The notes under the pieces were generated by a model. The model saw nothing but the letters and a program-made list of their open reading frames with translations. It was not told the DNA's origin and did not search any database. Of a stretch of 64,000 nucleotides of DNA, positions 23,501 to 33,675 are shown in pieces (position 1 is the first letter of the stretch; each line of letters opens with the position of its first letter). Both the position numbers and the translations under genes were made by a program. The stretch is from Seminavis robusta (lineage: Eukaryota; Bacillariophyta; Bacillariophyceae; Naviculales; Naviculaceae): the NCBI GenBank assembly GCA_903772945.1, contig CAICTM010000469.1, positions 1 through 64,000 of the forward strand, in the 5' to 3' direction.

Positions 23501-24774
23501 GCCTTAGATTCCTCCGGTTCTTTCTTCGTCTCCACTGGAGGGCTTTCAGCAGTCTCAACTTCCATGGATGTAGATTCTTCTGGTTCTTTCTTTGTCTCCA
23601 CGACAGAAATTGCAGCAGCAGCCTCTTCTGGTGTTTCTTCCTCCATAGCGTTGTCGGTTTGTTTGGGGGTTGCTTCGGGAGTATCTCGCTTCGGCTGTGG
23701 TGGTCTCTTCTTCCCAGGTGGTCGCTTCTTCTTTTTCTTAGATTCCCCAGAGGCCGGTGCAACTGCTTCAGAAACCGATGCAGGTTCTTCTGAAGGTGCA
23801 GCAACGTCGGCTGACGGCTGCGATGACGGTGCTAGGTCTCCCGTAGTTGACTGTTCCTCTGCTGTAGTGCTCGATGACACTGGATCCAAACTGGTCGGTT
23901 GTATCTCCTGTTCGGCACTTGTTGGTTTGGTGTCAACAGGAGCGGATTGGTTTTCTAATGCAGTGGTGGAAGCTTCGATATCAACGGTGGGCGGACCCCT
24001 CGAATCGGGATTTTCAGCAGTAGACTGCCCCTCTGGTTCACTTCCTGGCAGCTCTGTATCATCACCTGATATTTTGCTCTCTGCGTCAGCTCTTGAAGAC
24101 TCTTCAACCACGGAAGTCACTGCCGTCTCCGGATCAACAGAAGCAGATTGTTTTTCAGTTTCAGTCTCAGCCTCATCTATCTCAAGTTTCGGAACATCAG
24201 CTGGATCGGACTTTTTGGGATCATCTTCGACTTTTGATTCAGCAGTTTCGTCATCAGAGACAGCTGGTGGATTTTCAACTTTATCCGATGGCTTTGTTGT
24301 TGGATCTACTGGAGCAGCACATGCTCCATCATCGGGAGGTACGACTTTTGCCTTGGTAGAACCACCGAGAGTTCCTTGTTCTGGCTGCTTCGTTTCGGTG
24401 ATTTCGAACCCTTCCTGCGAAGCGCTCTCTGTGAATTCTACAGACGACCTGTCCACTGCGTTTTTTTCAAAGCTGCCAATCTCTGGTGCTGTTTCACCCT
24501 CCTTGTTCAATTTGGAGTCGGGATCTCCTTTGGTGGGACTGGCACCTTCTGAGTTCAATGTTTCTTGTTTCTCCAAAGACGACTCACTGGTAGCATCAAA
24601 AGAATTTTCTTTTTTCTCTTCAGCTGCACTGTTGCCTTCTTTGGGGCTGCTGGCGTCCAACAACAGCATCGCAGAGGCGATAGCGTCTGGATGAGATATT
24701 TGCAGAATCGCCACGAGGCGTCGAAGCTGTGGCTCTGACAGCTCTTCCACCGAGAGGACGCCCTCAGAGTTCAT
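20540..24774 (-). CDS. Unknown 1324-residue protein with tandem C-terminal module and acidic repeat region
   Basis: I do not recognise the family. Four exons (24774-21619, 21530-20978, 20888-20775, 20691-20540) close the frame to 1324 residues. A short N-terminal helical segment (LRRLVAILQISHPDAIASA) leads into a long acidic, disordered region. That region holds two basic clusters, KKKKKRPPGKKRPP near residue 345 and KRPPGKKRPPGKRR near 845, and about 15 imperfect 22-residue repeats in between. The C-terminus carries a module twice: CYLVFDSEGGGKL...GFYAPGPG...RKNYYSGWCQ, then a VACLPKHAxF segment. The copies begin near residues 960 and 1160. Basic clusters in an acidic chain could suggest a nuclear protein, but this is speculation. 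Introns 2 and 3 are near copies of each other. The gene is convergent with the ARM gene, 237 bp apart. Confidence 0.8.
20692..20977 (-). repeat. Twin homologous introns
   Basis: Intron 2 (20977-20889) and intron 3 (20774-20692) of the gene align over almost their whole length. They share GTGAGT starts, a block ACGCAAC.GCGTCATGATGGCAG, and CTCACAAATCGTTTTCCTGA near the end. The 114-nt exon between them is not part of an obvious duplication. Confidence 0.8.
22625..23610 (-). repeat. Coding minisatellite, about 66-bp units
   Basis: About 15 units of about 66 bp (22 codons) lie inside the large exon. The encoded unit is of the form PPVETKKEPEESKAVEVEAAES. A second flavour with DPEDSKSTELEIATT often alternates with it, giving a higher-order period near 132 bp. 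Units stay in frame throughout. Such arrays vary in copy number between alleles. Confidence 0.85.
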
Positions 24775-26088
24775 GGTGCCCTAGCTAGCTAGACGAAAAC
24801 GGAAGAAACCTCAATCGATGCAATGGTACTGTGCAACTCTGGCTAGCTAGCGAGCTAGCTACGGCTTTACTCTCCCGTGAGGAGGAAAAAGAAGAGAAAT
24901 GAGAGAGACGTTGATGGTGATAGAAAGGCGAAGGTGTCAACGGCGACTTCTGGAAGGAGTAAAGCCAGCAAGGCTGTAATTTGAAGAGGTACCGTAGGAG
25001 GGGAGTCCAGGAACGGGTACCGGCACCACACCTAAGCTTTCCGAGCAAGTACCATACTCGTACCGGTAGGGTCGTCCTCAGTCCAGACAGAACCATGATT
25101 TGATCCCATCTTCACCAAATGTTGCGAGGGCTTTTCATTGCTCTGACAACCGATCAAGATCACGACGGCAGTAGTTTTCCAGGTGCACAGTATACCCTCC
25201 GACTTGAAGCCACTCCAAAGCTTAATGTGATTGGCTACTACAGCTACCAATTGAACAAAGCTGAGGAACATGCATGGCTCTTCACGGCGGGAGGCAGAAG
25301 ATTCAGTTGCGAATCAAGATTCTCAGTACAAGAGTTTTGGACGAGGAGACATCACGAGGTTGTGTCTGCAGATGATTCACACCAACCAGCGCCGTAGCGA
25401 ACGATACAATTATACGTATCATACATGTAGACTCGACTCCAGCATGCAATGCTGAGCTGTTTCCTGGCGACATTGAAGCTACACAAGGCTCTCCTGTGCG
25501 ATGTGGGATCCTTCTATCTTCTCTGTCCCCTATTTTTCACCCCCGCCCCTCAGCTTTCGACGTGATAAATTTCCAAGCTGGTCTGATGATGCACTAGGAA
25601 AGGCTACGTCATGCCTTGCACTTGACACGTAATGAAGCCAAAAGCAAGCAAATTGTCTTCGCTTTCCGAACTAAGACGTTATTACTTATGTTCTCCTTGA
25701 ACAGAATGTTTCGGAGTAATCTCCTTGAGAAGCCTTTTCAAAAGTTCTCAAACCCACTGTAACTGTTTAACCGTTGTGCTGGCACATCCAAGATGACATC
25801 ATGAGTTTCGGTCACAGTGCTTACAGCTGCCGTAAATCTACCCCACCATACAATTCACAAGAGCTGCAACAACTGCCACCAGACTGCAAGAGCTGTGCAA
25901 GCGACAAGCAGTTTGCTGTTGGCGTAGAACCACGCAAGCAACCAAAGTTGAGATAAGAATGAGGTGGCAAAATTCTTCTAATAGACTTGTACGAAGACCT
26001 TGGAACCAACAAAGCATTATCACAAACCTTTGTCGTCGTTTTTGGTTGCATCATCTGATCTATCTCGTCTTGTTGAACAATACCTCTC
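24775..26088. other. Divergent intergenic region
   Basis: No gene is supported. It starts with dense TAGCTAGC words just upstream of the minus-strand start (24780-24865) and a GGTACCG/ACCGGTA cluster near 24990-25065. A plus-strand frame of 92 codons at 25119 shows no domain. Confidence 0.4.
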
Positions 26089-26862
26089 ATGACGATCCCT
26101 ACCACCATGTTGTACTCCAATATCCCCTCTTCCAGCAGCAATGCTTTCATGACGGCTCCGTCACCGTATGCACCGGAGCCTTTGTTGCAGCCCGTCCAAA
26201 ATCAGGTCAACGTGAAGGCAACTGTTGAAGTAGTTGATAAACCACCAGCTCGAGTCGAAGTTGCGAGCACGCCTCCACCTGCCAAGCAGCAAAATCCGCC
26301 TGAAAAGGTACTAAGTCCCGTTGACCTGTTGAAAGCAATGTTTGCCCGTAATGAATATGGCAATGTTGTGCTATCAAGTTCACCGGATGGCTTATCTTTC
26401 ACGCGACCCAGCAAAGAGGCTACTGATGCATACGATCTAACCGTAGTTCAGGCCATTCGCCACAACGACGTTGAATCACTGAGATCCATGCTACGAGACG
26501 GCAAGTCTTTCAATGCATGCAATCGCTTTGGAGAGTCCCTTGTTCACATGGTTTGCCGGAGAGGGAACGTGGAGATGGCAACCTTTCTGATCAAAGAGGC
26601 GTGTGTAGATGTGGATGTACGCGATGATTTTGGAAGGACGCCAATGCATGATGCTTGTTGGACAAGCAAGCCCAATACCACCATCATGGAGCTCTTGGTG
26701 AACAACGTATCTCCTGACATGTTGCTCATGGAAGATGTAAGGGGACACACTCCATGGGAATACTGTCGAAAGGAGCACTATGGCGTATGGTGTGACTACC
26801 TCAAGTCGAAGGAAGAAGACATTCAGAGGAGAATCAGTACCTTTGGGATGATCCGGGGATAG
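26089..26862 (+). CDS. Ankyrin-repeat protein, diatom type (copy 1)
   Basis: Single-exon, 257 residues. The N-terminal 75 residues are Pro/Ser-rich and poorly ordered. Then comes a conserved block: DLLKAMFARN, a FTRPSKEATDAYDLTVVQAI segment, and two to three ankyrin-like repeats. The repeats are marked by NRFGESLVHMVCRRG and DDFGRTPMHDACWTSKPN, followed by LLMEDVRGHTPWEYCRKEH. These show the ankyrin G-x-T/S-x-x-H-x-A-C/A pattern. The protein probably binds other proteins. Its closest relative in the window is the 256-residue gene at 45190, which shares the whole core but not the N-terminus. A function in signalling is only a guess. Confidence 0.85.
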   Translation: MTIPTTMLYSNIPSSSSNAFMTAPSPYAPEPLLQPVQNQVNVKATVEVVDKPPARVEVASTPPPAKQQNPPEKVLSPVDLLKAMFARNEYGNVVLSSSPDGLSFTRPSKEATDAYDLTVVQAIRHNDVESLRSMLRDGKSFNACNRFGESLVHMVCRRGNVEMATFLIKEACVDVDVRDDFGRTPMHDACWTSKPNTTIMELLVNNVSPDMLLMEDVRGHTPWEYCRKEHYGVWCDYLKSKEEDIQRRISTFGMIRG

Positions 26863-28117
26863 TGTGCACTAGTAACGAAGTGAAGTAACGAAGTGAAGTG
26901 CACATTCTTCGCACTTTATTTTTTCGTTTGCCGGCTGAGGTGCTGTTCCCAAAGACCACGAACCGGCGTAGGCAAATTGCATGACTGTCTTGCATGCCAG
27001 GCAGGCAGCTACATCTACCACTACTCCTGTTTTGCTCAATTGATCACTGTATCCTTGGACGAGCTGGAATACAAGCCGGAGTCAACCATCGAAGTATGTG
27101 TTGTGTTCTTGGGACGAACGAGAATGGCTCTAACCAGGCAGCGTATAAAAACTAGATAACCGAGACGAGCTGCTGCAAGCGCAGGGGACCGACAGACAGC
27201 TATAAACTAGTCAATTTAGCACCATTTGTACCACAAAGAGCTGAGCATGATATCTCCTTGCTTCTACCTCATTTGCTGATATACAGTACTCAGACCACTT
27301 TCTAGTAGCTAGATAGATAGCCAGCTAGCTAGCTACTAACTAACCAGACGAGTTCATTTCTGCCAACCTGGCGGTCTCCTGCCGCGTAGCCAGCTTTAGC
27401 CAAGCAAGTACGCAACAGGAAAGGGTTGAACGTGTTGTGGCAGTTTTTGCACTGCCACGTCATGAGGCCAAGAACGTTCCTCTTCGGACGAGGTGGCGGG
27501 GAGCCCAGGTTAAGATAGGGGCTATTGGTACAAGCTGTCGTTCACGTGATGTTTGTTGGAGGTTCGAGTCATCAATTGGTTTTGTCTACGGTCTATGATG
27601 AAGTTCAAGGCGCTGCGCTTTGACGCGCCGGTCGTCTGTGAGGCCCGAACACACAACGACGAGCAGAATTCACGTGATGGTAGGGGTTTGGATGCTAGTT
27701 CTCAATAAGTAGAGCGTATCTACATGTAATTAGAAGTAGCAGCTAGCTAGACTATCTATCTAGCTATGTAGTTGCAACGTTGCAACATTGCATTCATTGT
27801 ATTCTCCCGTTCCTCGCCCAATCAGGGTACCGGGGGCACCGGGGCTTCAAAGCCGAGATTTACCTTTGGCCTTCTCATCCCACCATTGTACCACTACAAG
27901 TTTCCCACCAAGGTAGTGCCTTTTTTGATTGTAGAAGAAAAGTTTCATGCTTCTCTCGCAGTAAAAGTAAAAACTAAAACTGGCCCCTTGGATTCTCAAG
28001 AACTAATAACGGGGGTTTAGAGAAGTTAGATTATCTACGGAAGCCAGCCAGGGCCAGTCTTCAGCAAAGAAGAGTTGAAATTCAGGACTAGGAGCTACTG
28101 GACTAGGTTCCGTGGTA
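26863..28117. other. Intergenic region
   Basis: No gene is supported in 1.25 kb. It contains a short tandem duplication (AAGTAACGAAGTG twice, 26874-26900), long TAGCTAGC/TAGATAGATAG runs at 27300-27350 and 27735-27770, and an 11-bp word TTCACGTGATG at 27540 and 27668. Confidence 0.4.
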
Positions 28118-29187
28118 TCATGGGGGAGTCTCGAGAGTTTCAGTACCCTCTGGAAGTGGATGTTTGAAATCATCCAAAGAGAATGCCTTCTCACATTCCA
28201 TCCTAACCTTGAGGCCATTGCAGATGTTGAGATAAGTACGTTGGAAGGCATCTTCAGGTGTCGGCACCAAGTAGAAATTGGACAGTCTACCTCCCGAAAA
28301 TGTGCAGCCCAATCTTTGTCTCTCTGACACTTCTTGTGGAATAAATCGATTCACCATGTTGAAAACCATCTGCGACACCATGGAGGTATTGTAGAAGCGA
28401 GTCTCTTTTATCACAGAAGGAAACGCCCCGTGTGAGTCGTTGGCGACCTTGGCAAAAAGCTTGGCCTGCATCACACCCTGTGCCCAACTGTAGCCTTCCA
28501 TCTCAAATAAATGCGTGTTGCCAAAACATGCACACATTGGAGGGTAGGAAATGTGGCATAACATAGATAGAAAGAACCGCGAATGGTAATGTCCATATTT
28601 TTTTGATGACAAAGTTCCTGCAGAGGCACTGCACTGTCAAAGACGAGCACAGATCTCCCAGAGCGGGGATTGTACATGAATGACATGAGAGTTTTGGGTG
28701 CAATATCCAAAAAGACACGGATTGCCTTGACTCCTTCTTCGTACGTTCCAAGAACATTGTATTCACGGCGGACTCGTTGCATTTTGTAAGCCCTATCGAT
28801 GGCCCATTCCAAATCACCCTTGGCAGCAATGGCAAGGTGTGCAAACATGAAGTCACTTTCGAAATCGAGATCACAGAAACTCCGGAACGCTGCCTTGACC
28901 TGCCAGGCTCTTCGTAATTCTAATACGGACAGTGACAACAAACTCCTATCAAAAGGAAATTGGTCGTTGTTGCCATTCGAAGGAGCCTCACATGATGCTG
29001 CTTTTTCTGCCTTTCCCGTACTGGCGTAGGAGGACTGTGGTGCCATTTGGTTGGGCTCTGCTTCCAAGACAGCGGTTTCAGGCGAGGCAGAATCCGATGG
29101 TTCGGTGGAAATCGCATTCTCTTGTGAATCGTCACCCGAAGAAGGGTCGTTTTCAATCATCGCCTTTGACTGGTGGTCCCAGTACAT
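28118..29187 (-). pseudogene. CRAL-TRIO-like protein gene with one frame break
   Basis: The gene reads from the ATG at 29187 in one frame to about 28500 and then continues in another frame to the stop at 28118. The N-terminal part is acidic and disordered, followed by a helical segment (LRRAWQVKAAFRSFCDLDFE). The C-terminal part resembles the lipid-binding CRAL-TRIO/Sec14 fold as seen in diatom relatives: RSVLVFDSAVPLQEL, then FEMEGYSWAQGV, then MVNRFIPQEVSERQRLGC. The two halves match the expected order without a gap, so a single one-base shift near 28490-28520 separates them. There is no good GT-AG pair, and any intron would be only about 34 nt. It could be a pseudogene, an assembly error or, less likely, a real recoding site. 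Lipid-transfer role is inferred from the fold. Confidence 0.65.
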
Positions 29188-29565
29188 GGTCAGGGATCCC
29201 GGAGGGATCGGTTGCCATTGTGGTCGCTCCTTACGTTTGTCGCCACTTCGAGTTGGAGCGACTACTGCTGTTGTTTCTCATGGAAGCTCTCGAGGGAAAC
29301 GGTGAAATGCCTCCGAGATACTACATGTAGGTAGTATCCTGTCGCCGCCGCTGCGGGGCTCTTATAGTGTCAAGGCTACTAAGCTTCCGATTGACATTGA
29401 GTCTGAGTGGAGTCCCGGTCTGTGCCAGCCTTTCTAAGATTCCATCTCTCGTGTCAATCAAGAAGGCAAGAAGCAAGAAGACACTCCACACGCTTCCGCC
29501 GTCGTAGTTGCTCTTGTTTCTGTTGTTTTGGGAGATCCTTTGATTGATTTGTTGTAGCGTTCACC
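29188..29565. promoter_or_regulatory. Divergent promoter region between CRAL-TRIO-like and HIR genes
   Basis: A 378-bp spacer between two divergent starts, presumably carrying both promoters. No specific element is recognised. Confidence 0.4.
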
Positions 29566-30576
29566 ATGGATGATGGCTGCTGTTGCGTTCCATGCCTTCA
29601 GTGTGTCCGCACAAAGGAGGTGGCTGTAGTGGAAGATCTGGGTAATTTTGAGCAGCTGCTGGGTAAGACGAGACGAAATGGGTTCACTCGTAGGTTGGAG
29701 TTCTGGTTGATCTCATCAGTTTCTTGGGTATTGATGATCTGCAGGACCTGGGCTGCACTTTGTGTTTTGGCCCCTGAAGAGCATCGTGGGACGCTTGTCT
29801 TTGCGAATTCAACAATTGGATGTTCTTTGCGAGACCAAGACAAAGGACAATGTGTTCGTACATGTGAGTCTTGTAAGCCGTGCCTTTCTCTCTCTTGCTC
29901 GATGTCTTACTCACAACAAACAAACGATGTCAATCAGGTCCAAGTGGCAGTCCAGTATCGTGTGCTGGAAGAAGGCGCCTACGCCGCGTACTATCGGTTG
30001 ACAGATCCTCGTGGTCAGATCCAATCCTATGTCTTTGATGTGGTGCGCAGTACGGTGCCCAAATTGGAATTGGACGCTGCCTTTGCCAGCAAGGCCGAAA
30101 TTGCGGATGCTGTCTTGGCCCAACTCAAAGATGTCATGAAAGACTATGGATACGAAATTCTCAACACGCTTGTGACGGACATGAGCCCCGATTACAAAGT
30201 CAAGGCCAGTATGAATGAAATCAATGCCAGCAAGCGACTCAAGGAGGCAGCCGCCCACAAGGCCGAAGCCGATAAAATCAAACTCACAAAGCAGGCCGAA
30301 GCTGAAGCCGAGAGTCGGTATTTGAGCGGTCTGGGAGTGGCCCGACAGCGCAAGGCCATTGTGCAGGGTCTACAGGAAAGCGTCACGGAATTCTCCAATG
30401 AAGTGGGAACCCGTCCCAAAGATGTCATGGATATTTTGCTATTGTCCCAGTATTTCGATACCCTGAGCACCGTCGGTGCCAATGCGCTTTTTGTCAATCA
30501 CGATCCCAGTACCGTGGCATCGCTTCAGTCGTCTCTCGGTGGCTCCTTTATTCCAGACAAGCGCAATCCTCCTTAG
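29566..30576 (+). CDS. Hypersensitive-induced reaction (HIR) type SPFH/prohibitin-domain protein
   Basis: Member of the SPFH (stomatin/prohibitin/flotillin/HflK) superfamily, closest to plant HIR proteins that form membrane-microdomain oligomers. Three exons, 29566-29662, 29745-29863 and 29938-30576, close the frame to 284 residues. Evidence: Cys-rich N-terminus (CCCVPCLQC) suited to acylation in place of a membrane helix; [20 protein letters not shown] across exon 2; [22 protein letters not shown] and ASKAEIA in the band-7 core. An Ala/Glu/Lys coiled coil ([19 protein letters not shown]) follows, then the conserved [14 protein letters not shown]. The length matches plant HIRs (about 285). 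The second exon border (GTACAT/GTGAGT) fits exactly. Confidence 0.92.
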   Translation: MDDGCCCVPCLQCVRTKEVAVVEDLGNFEQLLGKTRRNGFTRRLEFWLISSVSWVLMICRTWAALCVLAPEEHRGTLVFANSTIGCSLRDQDKGQCVRTCESCKPCLSLSCSMSYSQQTNDVNQVQVAVQYRVLEEGAYAAYYRLTDPRGQIQSYVFDVVRSTVPKLELDAAFASKAEIADAVLAQLKDVMKDYGYEILNTLVTDMSPDYKVKASMNEINASKRLKEAAAHKAEADKIKLTKQAEAEAESRYLSGLGVARQRKAIVQGLQESVTEFSNEVGTRPKDVMDILLLSQYFDTLSTVGANALFVNHDPSTVASLQSSLGGSFIPDKRNPP

Positions 30577-31135
30577 AGCATTTGATGTGCATTACACGAC
30601 AATCCAAACCGCAAAATGCAGAGGATTCAATTCCTAATACTTCTGGTGCTGGTATGCATGCTTCGGAACCTCTCAATGATTTCTGAATAATTTCATTGAT
30701 CGAGGATAGTGAACGTGATTGCATGTTTTTTCTTTTTAGAGTTGACAATGGTATCCATTTGCATGGTGATGCATGGCTACTTGTAAAGAATTTAGTGATA
30801 CACATACATGTATGGTACCGGTAGCTTAGCTAGAGATGGATACATTACATACATGTCCTTTGGCTCCAAACTCCAAACGTTTCCAAAATTCAGTCGCAGG
30901 TATTATTAATTTTAAATACAGTACGATGATGAAGCTGCGTGGGGAATGAAACAATAGAGAAGGATTTTAGTCACGTTTTTGAGTCCTGAATCCCCCAACA
31001 ACTTCCAAGGACGTGCTGGGCAACGGCAACAACCTGCCGCACACAATCATAGCAATCAATGCTGGACACTTGACCTCAGCAGCTCTAGTTAGACTACCCA
31101 AACCATCGTCGATCCTGATACAGCACAACATTACT
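30577..31135. other. Intergenic region
   Basis: No gene is seen. It has an ATGTATGGTACCGGTAGC palindromic cluster at about 30810-30830. Confidence 0.4.
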
Positions 31136-32189
31136 ATGCCATCCTCTGCCCGGTGCCACAATGGGTTCTTGCGGATGAGTTCATTGGCGCTCTTATTGAC
31201 GGTCCAAGCCGTGGCTGCTGCCACACTGGAAAAGTCGTGGACGTTGCATCACTCCTCCAATGGAGGCCAAGAGTTTGCCCGTCGAGCATCCATTGTCCTC
31301 TCGTTGGATCCAGAAGCGGAAGGATCCGTGGATATTTCCATTAGCAATGACAACTCGACGTTGAATGAACAAACATTCTTGGCCAACAAGGCCGCTGGAT
31401 CCATGTACCAGCTCAAGCTAGTCGAAGAGGGAAGTGACGGCAGTGATTTTATTCTTTCCAGTGTGCCAGGATGTCAGTTATTGCGAGCCAATTTTAGGTG
31501 GGTAGTGGAGTGGAAGAATGAAAACAAATTGAACGGAATTTGCCATTCTTTATTCTGATTCGATTCTCTCGACCTATTATTGTCCATCTTTCCGTTCTCA
31601 TTGTGTGTTGCCCTTTTTCTGCTTTTTTTGCTGTTGTCTGGCGGTCAGAGAAGAGATTGTACTTACACTGGGCCCCAAGGCATCTGCCATTAGTTTGACT
31701 TATATTCCCTTGGTCAGTCCATTGGCGCCCAAATCGTGCGACCATGCCATTTGGGATGAGAGAAAATCCAATTTGCCCGAAGGCTGGGATTCCCGCATAT
31801 CGTGGGAAACGGCAACCCCGGGAATGGTATTACGTCCCGTCATGCCTCAGTACCGCCCTCCTCCTGGTTTGAGATGGTTGCCTCGTATGGGGACCAACGG
31901 CAAGCTATACAGTGCTCAGGGACCGCCTGGTGGCGACAAGGAAAAAGAGGGTGGCGGGCCTGGACAGCAACCCGTGGACAATACACCCTTTGGTTTTGCC
32001 AAGCGATATTGGTATATTTTACTGCCACTCTTTTTGGCCAACTTTATTGGAGCCGAGCCTCCTCCGGAAGAAGGTCAACCGGGAGGAGGACAGCAACAAC
32101 AAGTAGGGGGTCCTCCACCGACGGCAGCACCCGCAGTTGGAGGTGCTGCTGGAGGTGCCTCCAAAAAACGCCGTGGAAAGCGAGATTAG
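31136..32189 (+). CDS. EMC10: ER membrane protein complex subunit 10
   Basis: EMC10 is the lumenal subunit of the ER membrane protein complex, which inserts tail-anchored and multi-spanning proteins. Two exons (31136-31497, 31649-32189) join at phase 2 to give 300 residues. Residues 1 to about 30 form a signal peptide (SSLALLLTVQAVAAA). A beta-rich lumenal domain follows. The C-terminus has RYWYILLPLFLANFIGA, a membrane helix, followed by the Gly/Gln/Pro-rich tail that is typical of EMC10 and a basic end SKKRRGKRD. The start was chosen at the ATG directly before the signal peptide; the frame upstream is open but lacks that feature. It is convergent with the dehydrogenase gene, 132 bp away. 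Confidence 0.87.
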
Positions 32190-32321
32190 ATTGTAGTAGC
32201 AAAACATCAAACTCTAGCAGGTTTAGGCATTGTATAGTTATACTTTGTTTAATTTTGTTCGTTTGCCATTGTTGAACACTACTGGTCAAAGGTAAAGTCT
32301 CTGACTCTTGCATTGAATCAG

Positions 32322-33581
32322 TTAATTCACGATATTGATCATGGCTTCCTCCTTATTGTTGGCTTGACAGTACGCCTCAATGTTTTCAGCTGTCATGGTG
32401 ACCAGGCGTTGTCGTGTTTCAATGCGGCGCCATCCAGTGTGCGGAGATAGAAAAACATTGGGCAAGTTCCACAACTCGCTATCCATGGGTGGCGGTTCGG
32501 TGGTTGTCACATCCAGTCCTGCTCCTGCAATCATCTTTTCTTTCATACATCCAATCAGTTCCTCCTCGTTGCATACAGCCTTTACGAAAGAATTCGAAGG
32601 GGGCAAGAGATACAGAGATGCATGTGAGGTCACTCAACACAAGAGATAGCAATCAATACCTTTTCTCTGTCTGATGCTTACTCCTCGTGATGTATTGATG
32701 AGAAATGCTGATTGTTTCATTTGCGATATTTGTGCTCTTCCAAACGTCCCACGGGTTTGATCGTTCAAGGGCGTATGCAAGCTCACATAATCTGATTGAG
32801 AAAGCAATGTTCCCACATTTTCCGAGGTGCAAACCGTCACACGTGGATTGTCGCTCAAGGCATGTCCTTCTGGCAAGGTTGGTTTTCGACTGCTAATGAT
32901 CACATTCATTCCCAATGCCAGACCAACTTGGGCTACTTTGGTTCCAATCTTTCCTGCGCCACCGACAAGCCCCAGCGTCTTGCCATTAATTTCCGACAGT
33001 GGCAATGTAAAAGGACCTGTGAAATTGGCCCGATTGTCTTCCCAAAGCATGCGTTGCTGGTCAAACATGCTGACAGAAAAGTTCATGAGGTAGGTAATGG
33101 CCATGTGCGCCACGGCATCAGTGGAATACGTGGGGCAGTTGCAGACGGGAACATTGCGTTCCCGCGCTGCCTGGATTGGCAAATTGTTGTATCCAGTTCC
33201 TGCTTCACAGAGTAATTTCACAGAGTCCGGAAATCGTCGAAAGGCTTCTTCGGGGACCGGCATTTCCTTGGTGATGACAATTTCAGCTTGGTGTTTCTCT
33301 ACCAGTGACACCATTTCATCCAGATCCTTCACTATGTCGGTATCGTGGCGCTGAAAATCACACAGGGCTTGAATCCGAGAAAAGTCTAGCTTGTTGTCAT
33401 AGTCCAAGCGGGAAGCATTGAGGAACAATGCCACCGGACGGCGTCCTTCCATAGCTGCACTCATACTGGAAAACAAGCGTCGAGCAGTTGAGGTAGCAAT
33501 GAGGGAGACCTTGGAAGAGACCATCATCGTCCTTTCTCGAAGGGTCCTTTCGCAAAGAACGGGGGGAAATGATGCTGCCAT
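32322..33581 (-). CDS. D-isomer-specific 2-hydroxyacid dehydrogenase
   Basis: NAD-dependent oxidoreductase of the D-2-hydroxyacid dehydrogenase family (glycerate/hydroxypyruvate or D-lactate type). Two exons (33581-32682, 32579-32322) make 385 residues. The 102-nt intron splits the NTSRG/AV motif, donor GTAAGC, acceptor AAAG. Visible landmarks are GTGYNN near 122, Rossmann GGAGKIG near 204, the catalytic Arg in NTSRG near 298, Glu in DVTTTEPP near 326 and His in SPHTGW near 349. The N-terminus is rich in Arg/Ser/Thr and poor in acids (TARRLFSSM), suggesting mitochondrial import. Substrate cannot be decided. The start at 33581 was preferred because the frame upstream has no earlier ATG. Confidence 0.9.
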
Positions 33582-33636
33582 TTTGCTCTGTCGGAAGATC
33601 GCGTCATTGAAGTTAGTTGTCAATGATCAATTCGAA

Positions 33637-33675
33637 TCGAATGATTCAATCAATTCGGACTCGAATGATTCAATC
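33637..33675. promoter_or_regulatory. Paired 15-bp repeat upstream of the dehydrogenase gene
   Basis: TCGAATGATTCAATC occurs at 33637-33651 and again at 33661-33675, 56-95 bp upstream of the start codon. The core TGATTCAATCA resembles a basic-zipper-type half-site pair. Regulatory meaning is inferred from position and repetition only. Confidence 0.4.

Noticed and set aside
21931-24694. Long plus-strand frames (up to 456 codons) opposite the repeat-rich exon
   Set aside because: They are antisense shadows of the 66-bp coding repeat. Low-complexity Ser/Thr/Phe runs come from the same periodic DNA.
27530-27600. Possible tRNA-like segment with GGTTCGAGTC
   Set aside because: The T-arm-like word is present, but I could not find a matching acceptor stem, D-arm or anticodon arm around it.
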